A stretch of DNA of 64,000 nt, taken from contig JACMRL010000025.1 of the NCBI GenBank assembly GCA_014376435.1, positions 1-64,000 on the forward strand. The letters are read 5' to 3'. This document shows positions 46,117-54,580 of the stretch, piece after piece. How positions within the stretch are numbered: position 1 is the first letter of the stretch; each line of letters opens with the position of its first letter. This stretch comes from Bdellovibrio sp. Its GTDB lineage: Bacteria > Bdellovibrionota > Bdellovibrionia > Bdellovibrionales > Bdellovibrionaceae. The translations under genes were made by a program, and so were the position numbers. The notes beneath the pieces are model-generated. The model was not told the DNA's origin. It was given only the letters and a program-made list of their open reading frames with translations, and did no database searches.

Positions 46117-46641
46117 TTAAGCAATCAGCGGAGTTGATTCAATCACTAGCTTTATTTCAAGCGAATCATTTTTTCTAAATTTTTCAGCGGCAATCGTAAC
46201 TTCAAACTGTACGTTTGATTTTTTGCCTCTTTGCAGATGCATAAAAAACTCATCCATATCAGCTTGGTTTGATTTTAATACTAACTTTATTTCGTCCGAC
46301 CATTTTTGTTTTTTTGATAAATGAATATCGGTCGCGACAATTTTAAAAAAACTTTCGGGCATTTGACGTTGTAAAAAAGCACGCGCCAATTCTAAACCTG
46401 CATTCGTTACTAAACCCTGATGAATTTCATTTTGCGAATCAAAATTTGATTTATTAGCGGGGATAATTGCTTTCATTTCAAACTCATTTATTTCAAACAA
46501 ACGAAAGCCGGTGCCTAACAATTCAGGTGCTAACCAGTCTAACGCATAGCTTAAAACAGGTTGGAAAGTCTTCGGGCTTTTAACTTGCGCCCAAGTTTTA
46601 AGTTCTTTCAGTTTTTCAGTCGTCAGTTTGTATATTTTCAT
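46117..46641 (-). CDS. Hot-dog-fold protein, possible thioesterase
   Basis: A 174-residue soluble protein. The layout, an N-terminal helix, [19 protein letters not shown] as the central helix and long beta strands afterwards, fits DUF4442-like hot-dog proteins, many of which hydrolyse or bind acyl-CoA. There is no firm active-site motif. It heads the liu cluster (8 bases before liuB), which supports a CoA-related task, for example removing dead-end acyl-CoAs. AAGGA precedes the ATG. Confidence 0.55.
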   Translation of the reverse strand: MKIYKLTTEKLKELKTWAQVKSPKTFQPVLSYALDWLAPELLGTGFRLFEINEFEMKAIIPANKSNFDSQNEIHQGLVTNAGLELARAFLQRQMPESFFKIVATDIHLSKKQKWSDEIKLVLKSNQADMDEFFMHLQRGKKSNVQFEVTIAAEKFRKNDSLEIKLVIESTPLIA

Positions 46642-46718
46642 ATCCAGTCCTTGCCTACTAGAACGCTAGCATGATGAACTATTGAAGTCACATCAACTTG
46701 ATTCGTCTGGAGGCAACA

Positions 46719-47183
46719 ATGGTTAAATTGTTAAGCTTTGTATTGTTCGTTGTAGCGTTTGTTTGGACATGGTTTTTATTTAATTCACACAATGCCGTCG
46801 GGATTGACGTTCATGCTGGTATTCAAAGCAAACTATCTATTTTAATCGAAGATACGATTAAGAAAAATCGCCCTAATTCGTCTCACTTTCAACTGGTACA
46901 GATTTACACAGAAAAAATTGACGATAACAAAATGAGCGCTAAATTTTCTTTTAAGTACGACGACGTCTTAGAAGATAAAGAAACGACCAACCAAACGATG
47001 AATGGCGAAGCCATTTTAACGCGTGGATTATCAGAAAACCCCCAAATACAAAAATGGGTGGTTCAGTCTGTTAAATCAAATTCTTCAAATTTAGAGTTCC
47101 GCGAAGGTTTAGTAATCACTTCTGATGGAAAATCAGAGGAAGAAACTAAAGCCGTTCCGGTTGAAGAGAAAAAGACCGAATAG
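46719..47183 (+). CDS. Membrane-anchored protein of unknown function
   Basis: A 154-residue protein with one N-terminal hydrophobic segment (about residues 3-20) and a polar periplasmic or cytoplasmic domain with beta-rich pattern, ending in a glutamate/lysine tail. The frame opens at 46698, but GGAGG five bases before ATG 46719 fixes the start. Its stop codon is directly followed by the ATG of the methyltransferase gene, so the two are co-translated. No family recognised. Confidence 0.6.
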   Translation: MVKLLSFVLFVVAFVWTWFLFNSHNAVGIDVHAGIQSKLSILIEDTIKKNRPNSSHFQLVQIYTEKIDDNKMSAKFSFKYDDVLEDKETTNQTMNGEAILTRGLSENPQIQKWVVQSVKSNSSNLEFREGLVITSDGKSEEETKAVPVEEKKTE

Positions 47184-48236
47184 ATGCCAGACAAAGAACT
47201 CGCGCGTTTTATTACAATTAATGAAAACGGCGATCTGTTTTTCGACCCTGAAGGCCCACCCATTCACGATCAGTTACAAATAGAAGAAATTCAGAATAAT
47301 TTAAAATTAACTGAAAAATTTTCTTTAGTAACTAGTTTGTACGATGAAGAATACCTGGTCGAATCTTTCGATCATCCTTTGCATATCATCGCCGTCGAAT
47401 TTAAAGATAAAAAAGTTTATCTACAAAGCAAACAAAATGTTTTATTCATGGCCGACAACAAAAGATGGTCCGTCGATGAGTGGGATCGTTTTAACGGTTT
47501 AACCACGTCTGGTGCGCCATTTGTATTAACTGAAAAAGGCCAAGATCAACTTTTTACCTTAGCTGACGAATACGATGATGAAGGTTTTGTTGCCAAAGGT
47601 GAATACATCGCGACTCCACCTTATTTTATTGAAACTCCGCAAATAGAAGCCGGCAAATACTGGTCAGACGTTTACACAACAGAAACGAATCCGCATTGGA
47701 ATTTAAATCAACCTGCTGAATCTTTCAAAGATATGCTTCAGCGGATCAAATTACCTAAGTGTCGCATTCTAGTTTTAGGATGCGGAGAAGGGCACGATGC
47801 TGCGTTATTTGCCGAGGCTGGCCACGTTGTTACGGCAGTTGATTTTTCTAAAGAGGGTATCGCGCGGGGTAAAGAAAAATACGCGCACTTGCAAAATAAT
47901 TTATATTTTCACGAGATGAATATGTTTCATATTCCACCTGAGTGGAATCATTCGTTCGACGTCGTCATCGAGCATGCTTGTTTTTGCGCAATTCCCCCTG
48001 ATCAAAGAAATGAAATGGTTCGTTTGTGGCGGCGTATGTTACACGAAGAAGGTCAGCTGATGGGTAACTTCTTTACGATGGATAAACGTTCGGGCCCACC
48101 CTTTGGCGCCACCGAATGGGAACTGCGTAAACGCTTACAAAATCATTTTCACTTTTTGTTTTGGGGAAGATGGCGCCAATCATTACCTAGACGCCAGGGA
48201 CGCGAGCTATTTGTGCTCGCGAAGAAGAAAAAATAA
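47184..48236 (+). CDS. SAM-dependent methyltransferase (TPMT-like) with extra N-terminal domain
   Basis: A 350-residue protein. Residues ~155-350 form a class I methyltransferase: YWSDVYTTETNPHW, the SAM loop RILVLGCGEGHDAALFAEAG, AVDFSKEGIARG and EHACFCAIPP resemble the thiopurine S-methyltransferase family. Residues 1-150 are a separate domain beginning FITINENGDLFFDPEGPPI, which I do not recognise. The substrate is unknown. It abuts the upstream membrane protein gene without a gap and converges with the next gene, one base apart. Confidence 0.75.
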   Translation: MPDKELARFITINENGDLFFDPEGPPIHDQLQIEEIQNNLKLTEKFSLVTSLYDEEYLVESFDHPLHIIAVEFKDKKVYLQSKQNVLFMADNKRWSVDEWDRFNGLTTSGAPFVLTEKGQDQLFTLADEYDDEGFVAKGEYIATPPYFIETPQIEAGKYWSDVYTTETNPHWNLNQPAESFKDMLQRIKLPKCRILVLGCGEGHDAALFAEAGHVVTAVDFSKEGIARGKEKYAHLQNNLYFHEMNMFHIPPEWNHSFDVVIEHACFCAIPPDQRNEMVRLWRRMLHEEGQLMGNFFTMDKRSGPPFGATEWELRKRLQNHFHFLFWGRWRQSLPRRQGRELFVLAKKKK

Positions 48237-48237
48237 A

Positions 48238-49614
48238 TTACAGTGCGAATTGTTCGTCAGCAGCGTTTGTAGGCGCCGTATGACCGATACCACCATGTGA
48301 AGCGGCGTCGTTAATCCACGTAGTTGTGTTTGCTGGTAAGAAAAATATTTTAATCGCTTCCGAAGGCGTATAAGCAGCTGGAAAACCCATCGGACAGGTC
48401 GCCGTTACAGTTTGATTTGCTGAAAGGCAGGTCGTAGGCCCGGCTGTCATTGCACTGACCGTATCAGTTGGACCGAACGCCACCGGAGATGTTCCTGGGT
48501 TAGTCCATACTTTTCCAGTTAAACCTGTCGAGTAACTTCCTGTTGCGGTGATAAGTGAACGTTGCGCCGATTGAGAAGATCCTGTTGGATCACCACCATC
48601 AGTCATAATGCCTGATAAATTACTTACATCACTAATTTCACCATTTAAAAAAGAAATATTTGTTTTTAGGCGAATGTGCCGAGTAAATCCGCAAGATCCT
48701 GCTGTAGCATCACCGGGCTTACATATTAGATCATTTGTTCCGGACTTAACTCGGTTCAAACGAGCCTCGTACCACAAATTTTTAGTCGTCGCAGAGCCAC
48801 CAGAAATTTTTCCAGCAGTTGTTTCAATGGCTGTTCCTTGCATCGCAGTGCCAGTTCCGTATGTTGCAAATTCAAAATCACCGCTGTCAACTGGATTGCC
48901 TGAAACTGCCGGATCAAACTTTGCTAAAACAATAAATTTAAGTGAAGTTCCATCAACACTTGCGATTCGAATTCCGTGTGAGTAAAAAGTATTTCCAGGC
49001 ATTTCAGCAAAAGTTGGGTTTAACGCGGAAGTTATGTCAATTCCCCCAGGAATTGTAATTGTACCGCCCATATCAGCGATTTCTGCCGGTGTCGCGCAAG
49101 CGGAATCAATTATGATTGCGCCAATTCGGGTTGTTGAGCCGTCAAAAGGTAAAGTTCCCACTGTTCTTTCTACCGCGCACACAACTGTTTTAATTGATTG
49201 TACAGAGCCCGCAACAGATTCTGGGCCGCTTGTTTTTGCTGCCATCAAGCAGTAAAAATTTTGTAAAGCGTAGTGCGCGTTATTCGAGGCATATTTTTCG
49301 TTATCTGTAATATTGCCGTCAACAGGCTGGCCATTATTTCCATCAAAGCCCGCCCCCGCGTGCTCAGTGCACTTAGTTGCGGCCGAAGCAGCATTTACTT
49401 CACTATTGCTGTAAGCATGAAATGCAAGCGCACCATTTGTGTCCATTGTACCACCTACATTTTGTATAAGTGATACGGAGCCACCCAGGCCTGCACTCAT
49501 TTTACCAGCAGAAGTAAGTGCACTCCCCGCTCTCCCAACATTACCTATGCCACAATTCGTTAATAGCGCCGTAGTTCCAAACGCAAACGCAAAAATGTGT
49601 ATTATTTTTTTCAT
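48238..49614 (-). CDS. Predicted lipoprotein of unknown function
   Basis: A 458-residue exported protein. The N-terminus has a signal sequence ending LLTNCGIG, where Cys21 may be the lipid-modified residue, although Asn at -1 is unusual for a lipobox. The mature part is rich in Gly, Ser, Thr and Ala with an acidic bias. It has several cysteine pairs spaced as in disulphide-rich surface proteins (ATKCTEHAG, NFYCLMAAK, KTVVCAVERTV). No repeat or known domain is visible. AGGAG lies before the ATG. A surface or outer-membrane location is inferred. Confidence 0.65.
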   Translation of the reverse strand: MKKIIHIFAFAFGTTALLTNCGIGNVGRAGSALTSAGKMSAGLGGSVSLIQNVGGTMDTNGALAFHAYSNSEVNAASAATKCTEHAGAGFDGNNGQPVDGNITDNEKYASNNAHYALQNFYCLMAAKTSGPESVAGSVQSIKTVVCAVERTVGTLPFDGSTTRIGAIIIDSACATPAEIADMGGTITIPGGIDITSALNPTFAEMPGNTFYSHGIRIASVDGTSLKFIVLAKFDPAVSGNPVDSGDFEFATYGTGTAMQGTAIETTAGKISGGSATTKNLWYEARLNRVKSGTNDLICKPGDATAGSCGFTRHIRLKTNISFLNGEISDVSNLSGIMTDGGDPTGSSQSAQRSLITATGSYSTGLTGKVWTNPGTSPVAFGPTDTVSAMTAGPTTCLSANQTVTATCPMGFPAAYTPSEAIKIFFLPANTTTWINDAASHGGIGHTAPTNAADEQFAL

Positions 49615-49743
49615 TAATTCTCCTAATTTTAAAGGATTTTTTATAATAATCTATATTCAATTATTAATAAGTAACGGACAAGTCTATAAACAAACAGTCG
49701 GGTTATTAGTCCAGAATTAGATGCTAGATGAATTTAAAAAGTT

Positions 49744-50313
49744 TTAAATTTTCTGAGCTGCGCGTAAAATTTTTTCTGATAATGAACTCGTATCAATCAT
49801 TCTCGACAAAAGTACTGCCCCGACCGAGCGACTAATTAATTGCAAAGCTTTTTCGCGTTTTTCTTCAATCGATAAATTTTCACTTAAATGAGCTGCAATT
49901 AAGTCAGCCCATTTTTGAATATAATCAGAAATTAAAAATTTACAGGTGTTGGTACCACGGTAAATTTCGGCTGCCAACGCTGGAAGCACACAACCTTTTT
50001 CAGGAAAATCACGATGCAAGATGCTGCAGTATCTTTCTAAAACCGCATTTGTTTTTTCATCACCAAAAAGATTTTCAGTATCTTTCGTTAGTAGTTTGCT
50101 TGAATGTTGTAAGGCGTATTCAAGACTTTGCTCGAAAAGATCTTCCTTGGATTCAAAGTGAGCATAAAAAGCGCCCGCGGTTAAGCTAGACTCTTTCATA
50201 ATTTGATCGATACCCGTGGCATTAAAACCTTGCGTGCGGAAAAGCCTTGAAGAAACCGTTAAGATTCTTTCTTTAGACTCTTCTTTCTGTATTTGTTTTA
50301 AAGTCTTACTCAT
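49744..50313 (-). CDS. TetR-family transcriptional regulator
   Basis: A 189-residue regulator. The N-terminal helix-turn-helix is typical (ESKERILTVSSRLFRTQGFNATGIDQIMKESSLTAGAFYAHFESKE). The C-terminal part (about 55-189) resembles the TetR_C domain of regulators near small hydrolases and reductases. It starts 7 bases after the stop of the hydrolase gene, so it is the second gene of a two-gene operon. The perfect palindrome at the front of that operon is its likely operator, giving autoregulation. Confidence 0.92.
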   Translation of the reverse strand: MSKTLKQIQKEESKERILTVSSRLFRTQGFNATGIDQIMKESSLTAGAFYAHFESKEDLFEQSLEYALQHSSKLLTKDTENLFGDEKTNAVLERYCSILHRDFPEKGCVLPALAAEIYRGTNTCKFLISDYIQKWADLIAAHLSENLSIEEKREKALQLISRSVGAVLLSRMIDTSSLSEKILRAAQKI

Positions 50314-50320
50314 CGACGAC

Positions 50321-50983
50321 CTACTTTAAAATGTGATCAATTCTATCTTTTAACCAAGCGCGAGATTCATCGTTCATCGTGTGCCTTAGGCCTTCAAAAG
50401 ATTTAAAAATTCCATGTGGATTATGTTTTTTTAAAGATTCAAAACTTGTTTTTCCACTTTCAAAAGTAACAATGTCGTCTTCCGTTCCATGAATTGCATC
50501 CAACGGAACATTTAAGTTTGTTTGGTATTCAGGCGATGCATAAGCTGCGGCGATTGAAATCATATGTTTTACATTTTTTAAATACGGTAAAATATGTGGA
50601 AGAAAAAACCCACCTTGCGAAAAGGCTAATAATAATTTTACCCGGCTAGTGAGGCCTAAATTTTCAATTAAATGAACGACCGCATTTGCCGATATATTTG
50701 GATGAATAAGCACAGAGTTCGTCGAAAAATCTGCAAAGTACCACGCGAAAGCCTGCTTCCAAACATTGTCTTTTTTCTGAGGAACGGGAAAAAGCCCGTT
50801 AATCGCTAAGATTTCATAGCGAGAATCTAAACCCGGATAAGCCCGTCGTAAAAATGCCTGGGCTGAATCTGCGTATCCATGGAAAAAAATTAACACCGGC
50901 TTATCCGGGCCTGCATTTAAGTGATGATAACGTATTGGAATATCTGTCGTTATAGGGCGAATCAGTTGTTCAATTTCTTTCAT
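50321..50983 (-). CDS. Alpha/beta hydrolase, carboxylesterase type
   Basis: A 220-residue cytoplasmic hydrolase of the phospholipase/carboxylesterase group. LIFFHGYADSAQAF holds the oxyanion region, the nucleophile serine is in AFSQGGFF, the aspartate in DAIHGTEDDIV and the histidine in EGLRHTM. The substrate is unknown. It is the first gene of an operon with a TetR regulator, a common arrangement for detoxification or ester-degrading enzymes induced by their substrate. There is no Shine-Dalgarno; the promoter -10 ends 8 bases before the ATG. Confidence 0.88.
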   Translation of the reverse strand: MKEIEQLIRPITTDIPIRYHHLNAGPDKPVLIFFHGYADSAQAFLRRAYPGLDSRYEILAINGLFPVPQKKDNVWKQAFAWYFADFSTNSVLIHPNISANAVVHLIENLGLTSRVKLLLAFSQGGFFLPHILPYLKNVKHMISIAAAYASPEYQTNLNVPLDAIHGTEDDIVTFESGKTSFESLKKHNPHGIFKSFEGLRHTMNDESRAWLKDRIDHILK

Positions 50984-51003
50984 ATATTACGATCGTAATA
51001 TAT
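50982..51003. promoter_or_regulatory. Perfect 22-bp palindrome, predicted TetR operator
   Basis: The half site ATATATTACGA is followed without spacer by its exact complement TCGTAATATAT. The palindrome covers the start codon of the hydrolase gene and the proposed -10 box. This is where a repressor would block transcription. The TetR gene directly downstream in the same operon is the obvious partner; that pairing is inference. Confidence 0.8.
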
Positions 51004-51020
51004 CTTTTTTAAGTCGGCAA
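50992..51020 (-). promoter_or_regulatory. Predicted promoter of the hydrolase-TetR operon
   Basis: On the minus strand TTGCCG (51020-51015) and TACGAT (50997-50992) are 17 bases apart. The -10 lies in the palindrome and ends 8 bases before the ATG. Confidence 0.45.
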
Positions 51021-51072
51021 TAAAGCCTAAAAAAACTAGATCTCCGGAAAAATCTCCGAATAGATCTTTCCG

Positions 51073-51486
51073 AAAAAAAAGGTGGCGGGGTTTTACGTTA
51101 AGCCGAGTTCTGTTCCTCGTGCTGATTGCCACATTCTCACACACGATTCGACGACCATTCCTCTAGGCGCTTGATTACTCAAACGCTCAAGCGATCTGAC
51201 CCGGAAGTCTCACACGAGCCGTGCTTAAAGCAAACCGAAGTTCACTTACGCTTCCCTATTTGATCTTGCTTCACACAGAGTTTAGCTGTTTTCACTCCGC
51301 CGGCTCCCCTAAAAGCTCCCGTTCCCGCTTCTAAGATCAATGCCTCGGATATTCTTTCTGTTCCACTGTTCCTTACCTTGCGGTAGAGGGCCGTTAGCCC
51401 TTGTGTTGCTCTATGAAGCTCGGACTTTCCTCCCCTGGATTTACCTTTCGGCTAACCAGCGGCGATCATCTGTAAAACCCCTGCCG
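51073..51486 (-). ncRNA. rnpB: RNase P RNA (bacterial type A-like)
   Basis: The catalytic RNA that trims tRNA 5' ends. Read on the minus strand, GAGGAAAGTCCGAGCTTC near the 5' end and ACAGAACTCGGCTTA near the 3' end are the two conserved halves of P4 and its flanks. The terminal helix P1 is visible: GGCAGGGGTTTTAC (51485-51472) pairs with GTAAAACCCCGCC close to the 3' end, with one bulged A. A T8 run at 51080-51073 ends the transcript. The mature RNA is about 400 nt. Exact ends are estimated from P1 and the promoter. Confidence 0.95.
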
Positions 51487-51489
51487 AAT

Positions 51490-51518
51490 CTAATAGCAAA
51501 GGATTCTTCAGCGCACAA
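51490..51518 (-). promoter_or_regulatory. Predicted rnpB promoter
   Basis: On the minus strand TTGTGC (51518-51513) and TATTAG (51495-51490) are separated by 17 bases. The expected start, 5-7 bases downstream, falls on the first bases of helix P1, which agrees well with the RNA boundary. Confidence 0.6.
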
Positions 51519-51601
51519 CCTAAAGATATAAATGAATGTGTTCGCACTTGATAAATGGCTTCAGCAGATTTAAAACAGACTCATCGCTTTAAGGAGAATT
51601 T

Positions 51602-52132
51602 ATGAAGTTTGTTTTAGCCGCATTTGTATTTTTTTTAGCCCTTGGTTTTACTGCTAAGTCCGTTGCAAGTGCACCCGAAGTTTGTTCAGCTGAAAAAACT
51701 GAGAACTGCACTTCAACTGAAAAAGATCACACTGAGCACACGGGCCCCGCAGTTGATCACCATGCTAAATTATCTAAAGAAATGAATTCTTTATTTCCAG
51801 AAAAACAAAAAAATCCGACCGTTACAGCGCGCCCTGCAACGGTTAAATTAACTTCGCCGAAATTTTTAGCTAGCATTTCTGAACCAACTGCAAAACTTGA
51901 ATGGTCAGCCGCGGACGGCGCAACTTCATACCACGTGCAAGTAGCGACTGATCCAAACTTTAAATGGCTGGTAGCGAATGATTACAAAGTTAAAACAACT
52001 TCTTTCGAGATTGCAAATTTAGAAGCGGATCACAAATATTTTTGGAGAGTCGCTTCAATTAAAGATGAAAACGAAGTAATGTTCACAAAATCTTTATTCG
52101 TGAGCTCAGTTTTCTCAACGCCCGTAAAATAA
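51602..52132 (+). CDS. Exported protein with a fibronectin type III-like domain
   Basis: A 176-residue protein with a signal peptide at residues 1-23 (cleavage near VASA). A low-complexity His/Glu/Thr-rich linker (about 25-85) leads to a C-terminal beta-sandwich. LEWSAADGATSYHVQVATDPNF and YFWRVASI are the typical strands of a fibronectin III-like fold. A role in binding at the envelope is a guess. AAGGAG lies before the ATG. The nitroreductase gene starts 9 bases after it, so they are probably co-transcribed. Confidence 0.75.
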   Translation: MKFVLAAFVFFLALGFTAKSVASAPEVCSAEKTENCTSTEKDHTEHTGPAVDHHAKLSKEMNSLFPEKQKNPTVTARPATVKLTSPKFLASISEPTAKLEWSAADGATSYHVQVATDPNFKWLVANDYKVKTTSFEIANLEADHKYFWRVASIKDENEVMFTKSLFVSSVFSTPVK

Positions 52133-52141
52133 GGACAGCAT

Positions 52142-52792
52142 ATGACAAAAATTGATAACGAAATAATTCACAAACAACTCAACTGGCGCTATGCCTGTAA
52201 AAAGTTTGATCCTACAAAAAAAATTCGTGAGTCTGATTGGAATATTTTAGTCGAATCCCTAAGACTATCAGCATCATCTTACGGGCTGCAGCCATGGAAA
52301 TTCATTGTGGTGCAAAATCCTGAAGTGCGAAAGCAACTACTACCGCTATCATGGGGCCAGACGCCCGTTACAGACGCTTCGCATTTCGTTGTTTTAACTT
52401 ATAAAGAAAAAATGGATGAACAGCACATCGATCACTTTATTAATCAAACGGCTCAAGTCCGCGCGATACCCGCTAGTGATTTGGCTGGATACAAAAACAT
52501 GATGATTGGCGATTTAGTCAACGGCCCGCGCTCTGCGATCATCGATTCGTGGGCACAGCGCCAAGTTTACATAGCGATGGGCACACTTTTAACCACGGCC
52601 GCGATGATGGAAATCGATACTTTACCGATGGAAGGTTTAGACCCTATTGCTTACGATAAAGTTTTAAATCTTGAAGGCAGTGGCTTCAAAACTGTGGCAG
52701 CCGTTGCTTGCGGCTACAGATCACAGGACGACAAATATCAAACCGCTAAAAAAGTTCGCTTCGCTTTAGATGAAGTCGTTAAGTATATTTAA
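52142..52792 (+). CDS. Nitroreductase-family FMN oxidoreductase
   Basis: A 216-residue flavoprotein of the NfsB-like group. The N-terminal NWRYACKKFDPTKKI, SLRLSASSYGLQPWKFIVV and the later IDTLPMEGLDP match the FMN-binding elements of this family. It probably uses NAD(P)H to reduce nitro compounds, quinones or a similar acceptor; the natural substrate is unknown. AAGGA is 6 bases before the ATG. It abuts the end of the convergent secreted-protein gene. Confidence 0.9.
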   Translation: MTKIDNEIIHKQLNWRYACKKFDPTKKIRESDWNILVESLRLSASSYGLQPWKFIVVQNPEVRKQLLPLSWGQTPVTDASHFVVLTYKEKMDEQHIDHFINQTAQVRAIPASDLAGYKNMMIGDLVNGPRSAIIDSWAQRQVYIAMGTLLTTAAMMEIDTLPMEGLDPIAYDKVLNLEGSGFKTVAAVACGYRSQDDKYQTAKKVRFALDEVVKYI

Positions 52793-54334
52793 TTAGTTTG
52801 CTGTGGAGCTTACACCACGGGGAGCAGTAGGTTTTTGATTTTGAATTGAAGACCTAAGCTCTGGCTTTTGACTGGCGAAACACGTTATTTTTGTTCGCTC
52901 TGCAGCCAAAGTTGTTCTGAGCAACATTTTTTCTTCCTTCGACATGACTGGTTTTGTTTGAATAAAATTTTCCATAATTTTATCGGCCTCATCTAAAGAT
53001 TTACGGTAGGCCGCTAAAGACGTCGAATGTTCTAAGCTTGTTAGTTTCGCGACCTGTTCATGTTGGCGATATTTTCTAGCCATCTCATCGGCGTTTGAAT
53101 TTATAAATTTTTCTAGCAAATTAGTATAGTGCTCGCCACCAAGATGCTCAGCCACTTCGTCGGCGTGGTTTGATTTCTGTAAAGACTTAAATGTTTGTAA
53201 ATCCAACTTAAACCCTTCGTAGTTAGCAATCGCCTTAATATTATTTGAGCGACTTAGATTGTACTTACTAAATGCATCCGTTAGATTTTTTAAAGCTTCA
53301 GGATTCACTTTCCCCAGTGATTGAACCACTGCGCTTGGTAATACACTTATGTTTTTAATCTGCGAAGCCAAAGTTTCCGATATTTCAAGTTTTGCTAAAT
53401 TCATTTTTTGCAAAATTTGCTGAATTTGAAACGCAAGTGTTGGAGTATTCGAACCGAAAGTAGCGTAAATCAGAAAGCCCGAGGTAATAAGTGTGGATAC
53501 AATTTCACAGTTAATTTTTGCTTGAACTTCATTGTTAGCATTTTTAAAGCTCGGTAATAATTGATTTATTATTTCTCTCGAATTCAAAATTAAATTTGAA
53601 ATCTGCGTAAAATTTTGTTCTGCTGATACAAAAAGTTGTGTGCTCCATTTTTTACACTTCGTTCTTTCACCCGGTAAGTCTAATGAACAATACATAACCA
53701 TCAAGGTGGCTTCAGACGTAGAAATAGCCAGTTTAGACAAATCCACTAAAGCTCCGCCGGTTGCGTTCCACAGGCCTAAGACGGATCCCTTTGCACAACC
53801 CCAAGTCGCATAAAATACACCATCGTGATTTTTTTCTTCGATCGCGCTTTTAATGCCAGAAAATTTCTCACAAATGCTATTAGTAGCATAAGCTGATTTC
53901 AACAACAGCACAGACCACATGGATTTTGTAGAAACCGAGTGAGAAAGCTGTTTTTTTAACTGGTTTATTTTATCTTTTTGAATACCGGAAAAATAGAAAA
54001 CGGAGACTTTTTTTTCAAATTTAAAATTTGTAAAATATCCGTTTTCGGAGCTTAGAATGTCTGTTGACTCTTTTTTATTTAAAAAGACAGAAGTTTTTAA
54101 GAAAACTTTTTCTTTATAATTATTTTTAACATACAGCCGATCTAATGCTGGCATAAAGGTAAAGTCGTCACGATTCTTGAATATTGTATAACCTTTTTCA
54201 ATAAAAAATAAATCAAAGCGTTTTAAATCTTCTTTAGAAAATACCTGCTCGTCAACATCAAGCTGATAAGACATGGCTACTTGTCCTATTAAAAAAATCA
54301 TTAGAAAAAATAAGAACTTAAGCTCATTCTTCAC
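52793..54334 (-). CDS. Large exported protein of unknown function
   Basis: A 513-residue protein starting at GTG 54334. A signal peptide covers residues ~1-22 (cleavage after AMS). Residues ~155-230 contain ICEKFSGIKSAIEEKN and a Trp/Gly-rich stretch, ATWGCAKGSVLGLWNATGGA, with paired cysteines. The C-terminal ~280 residues are helical and lysine/alanine-rich. No family is recognised. A periplasmic location is likely. Upstream, 54335-54580 has no gene. Confidence 0.6.
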   Translation of the reverse strand: MKNELKFLFFLMIFLIGQVAMSYQLDVDEQVFSKEDLKRFDLFFIEKGYTIFKNRDDFTFMPALDRLYVKNNYKEKVFLKTSVFLNKKESTDILSSENGYFTNFKFEKKVSVFYFSGIQKDKINQLKKQLSHSVSTKSMWSVLLLKSAYATNSICEKFSGIKSAIEEKNHDGVFYATWGCAKGSVLGLWNATGGALVDLSKLAISTSEATLMVMYCSLDLPGERTKCKKWSTQLFVSAEQNFTQISNLILNSREIINQLLPSFKNANNEVQAKINCEIVSTLITSGFLIYATFGSNTPTLAFQIQQILQKMNLAKLEISETLASQIKNISVLPSAVVQSLGKVNPEALKNLTDAFSKYNLSRSNNIKAIANYEGFKLDLQTFKSLQKSNHADEVAEHLGGEHYTNLLEKFINSNADEMARKYRQHEQVAKLTSLEHSTSLAAYRKSLDEADKIMENFIQTKPVMSKEEKMLLRTTLAAERTKITCFASQKPELRSSIQNQKPTAPRGVSSTAN

Positions 54335-54580
54335 AGGATCTTAATCGGAATTTTGAATGCACAAATTCAATATATTTTGTTGAATCTCAAATTGAAACGC
54401 ATTTTACTTTTAGAAGCCGGATAAAAAGTTTTTTATCTGACGTCTGCCTTTGGCTGATAACGTATTTTCATTGGGTGGCATTCATTTATTTTCGACCAGA
54501 AATTTTATCGTCATACTATTTTGTCTGGTCAGAAAATTGCGTTTTTCGCTGTTATGGCACTTTGCGCACGCTTCTAGTTG

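Noticed and set aside
51340-51531. 63-codon plus-strand open frame
   Set aside because: It is entirely antisense to the conserved RNase P RNA and has no Shine-Dalgarno or protein-like character.
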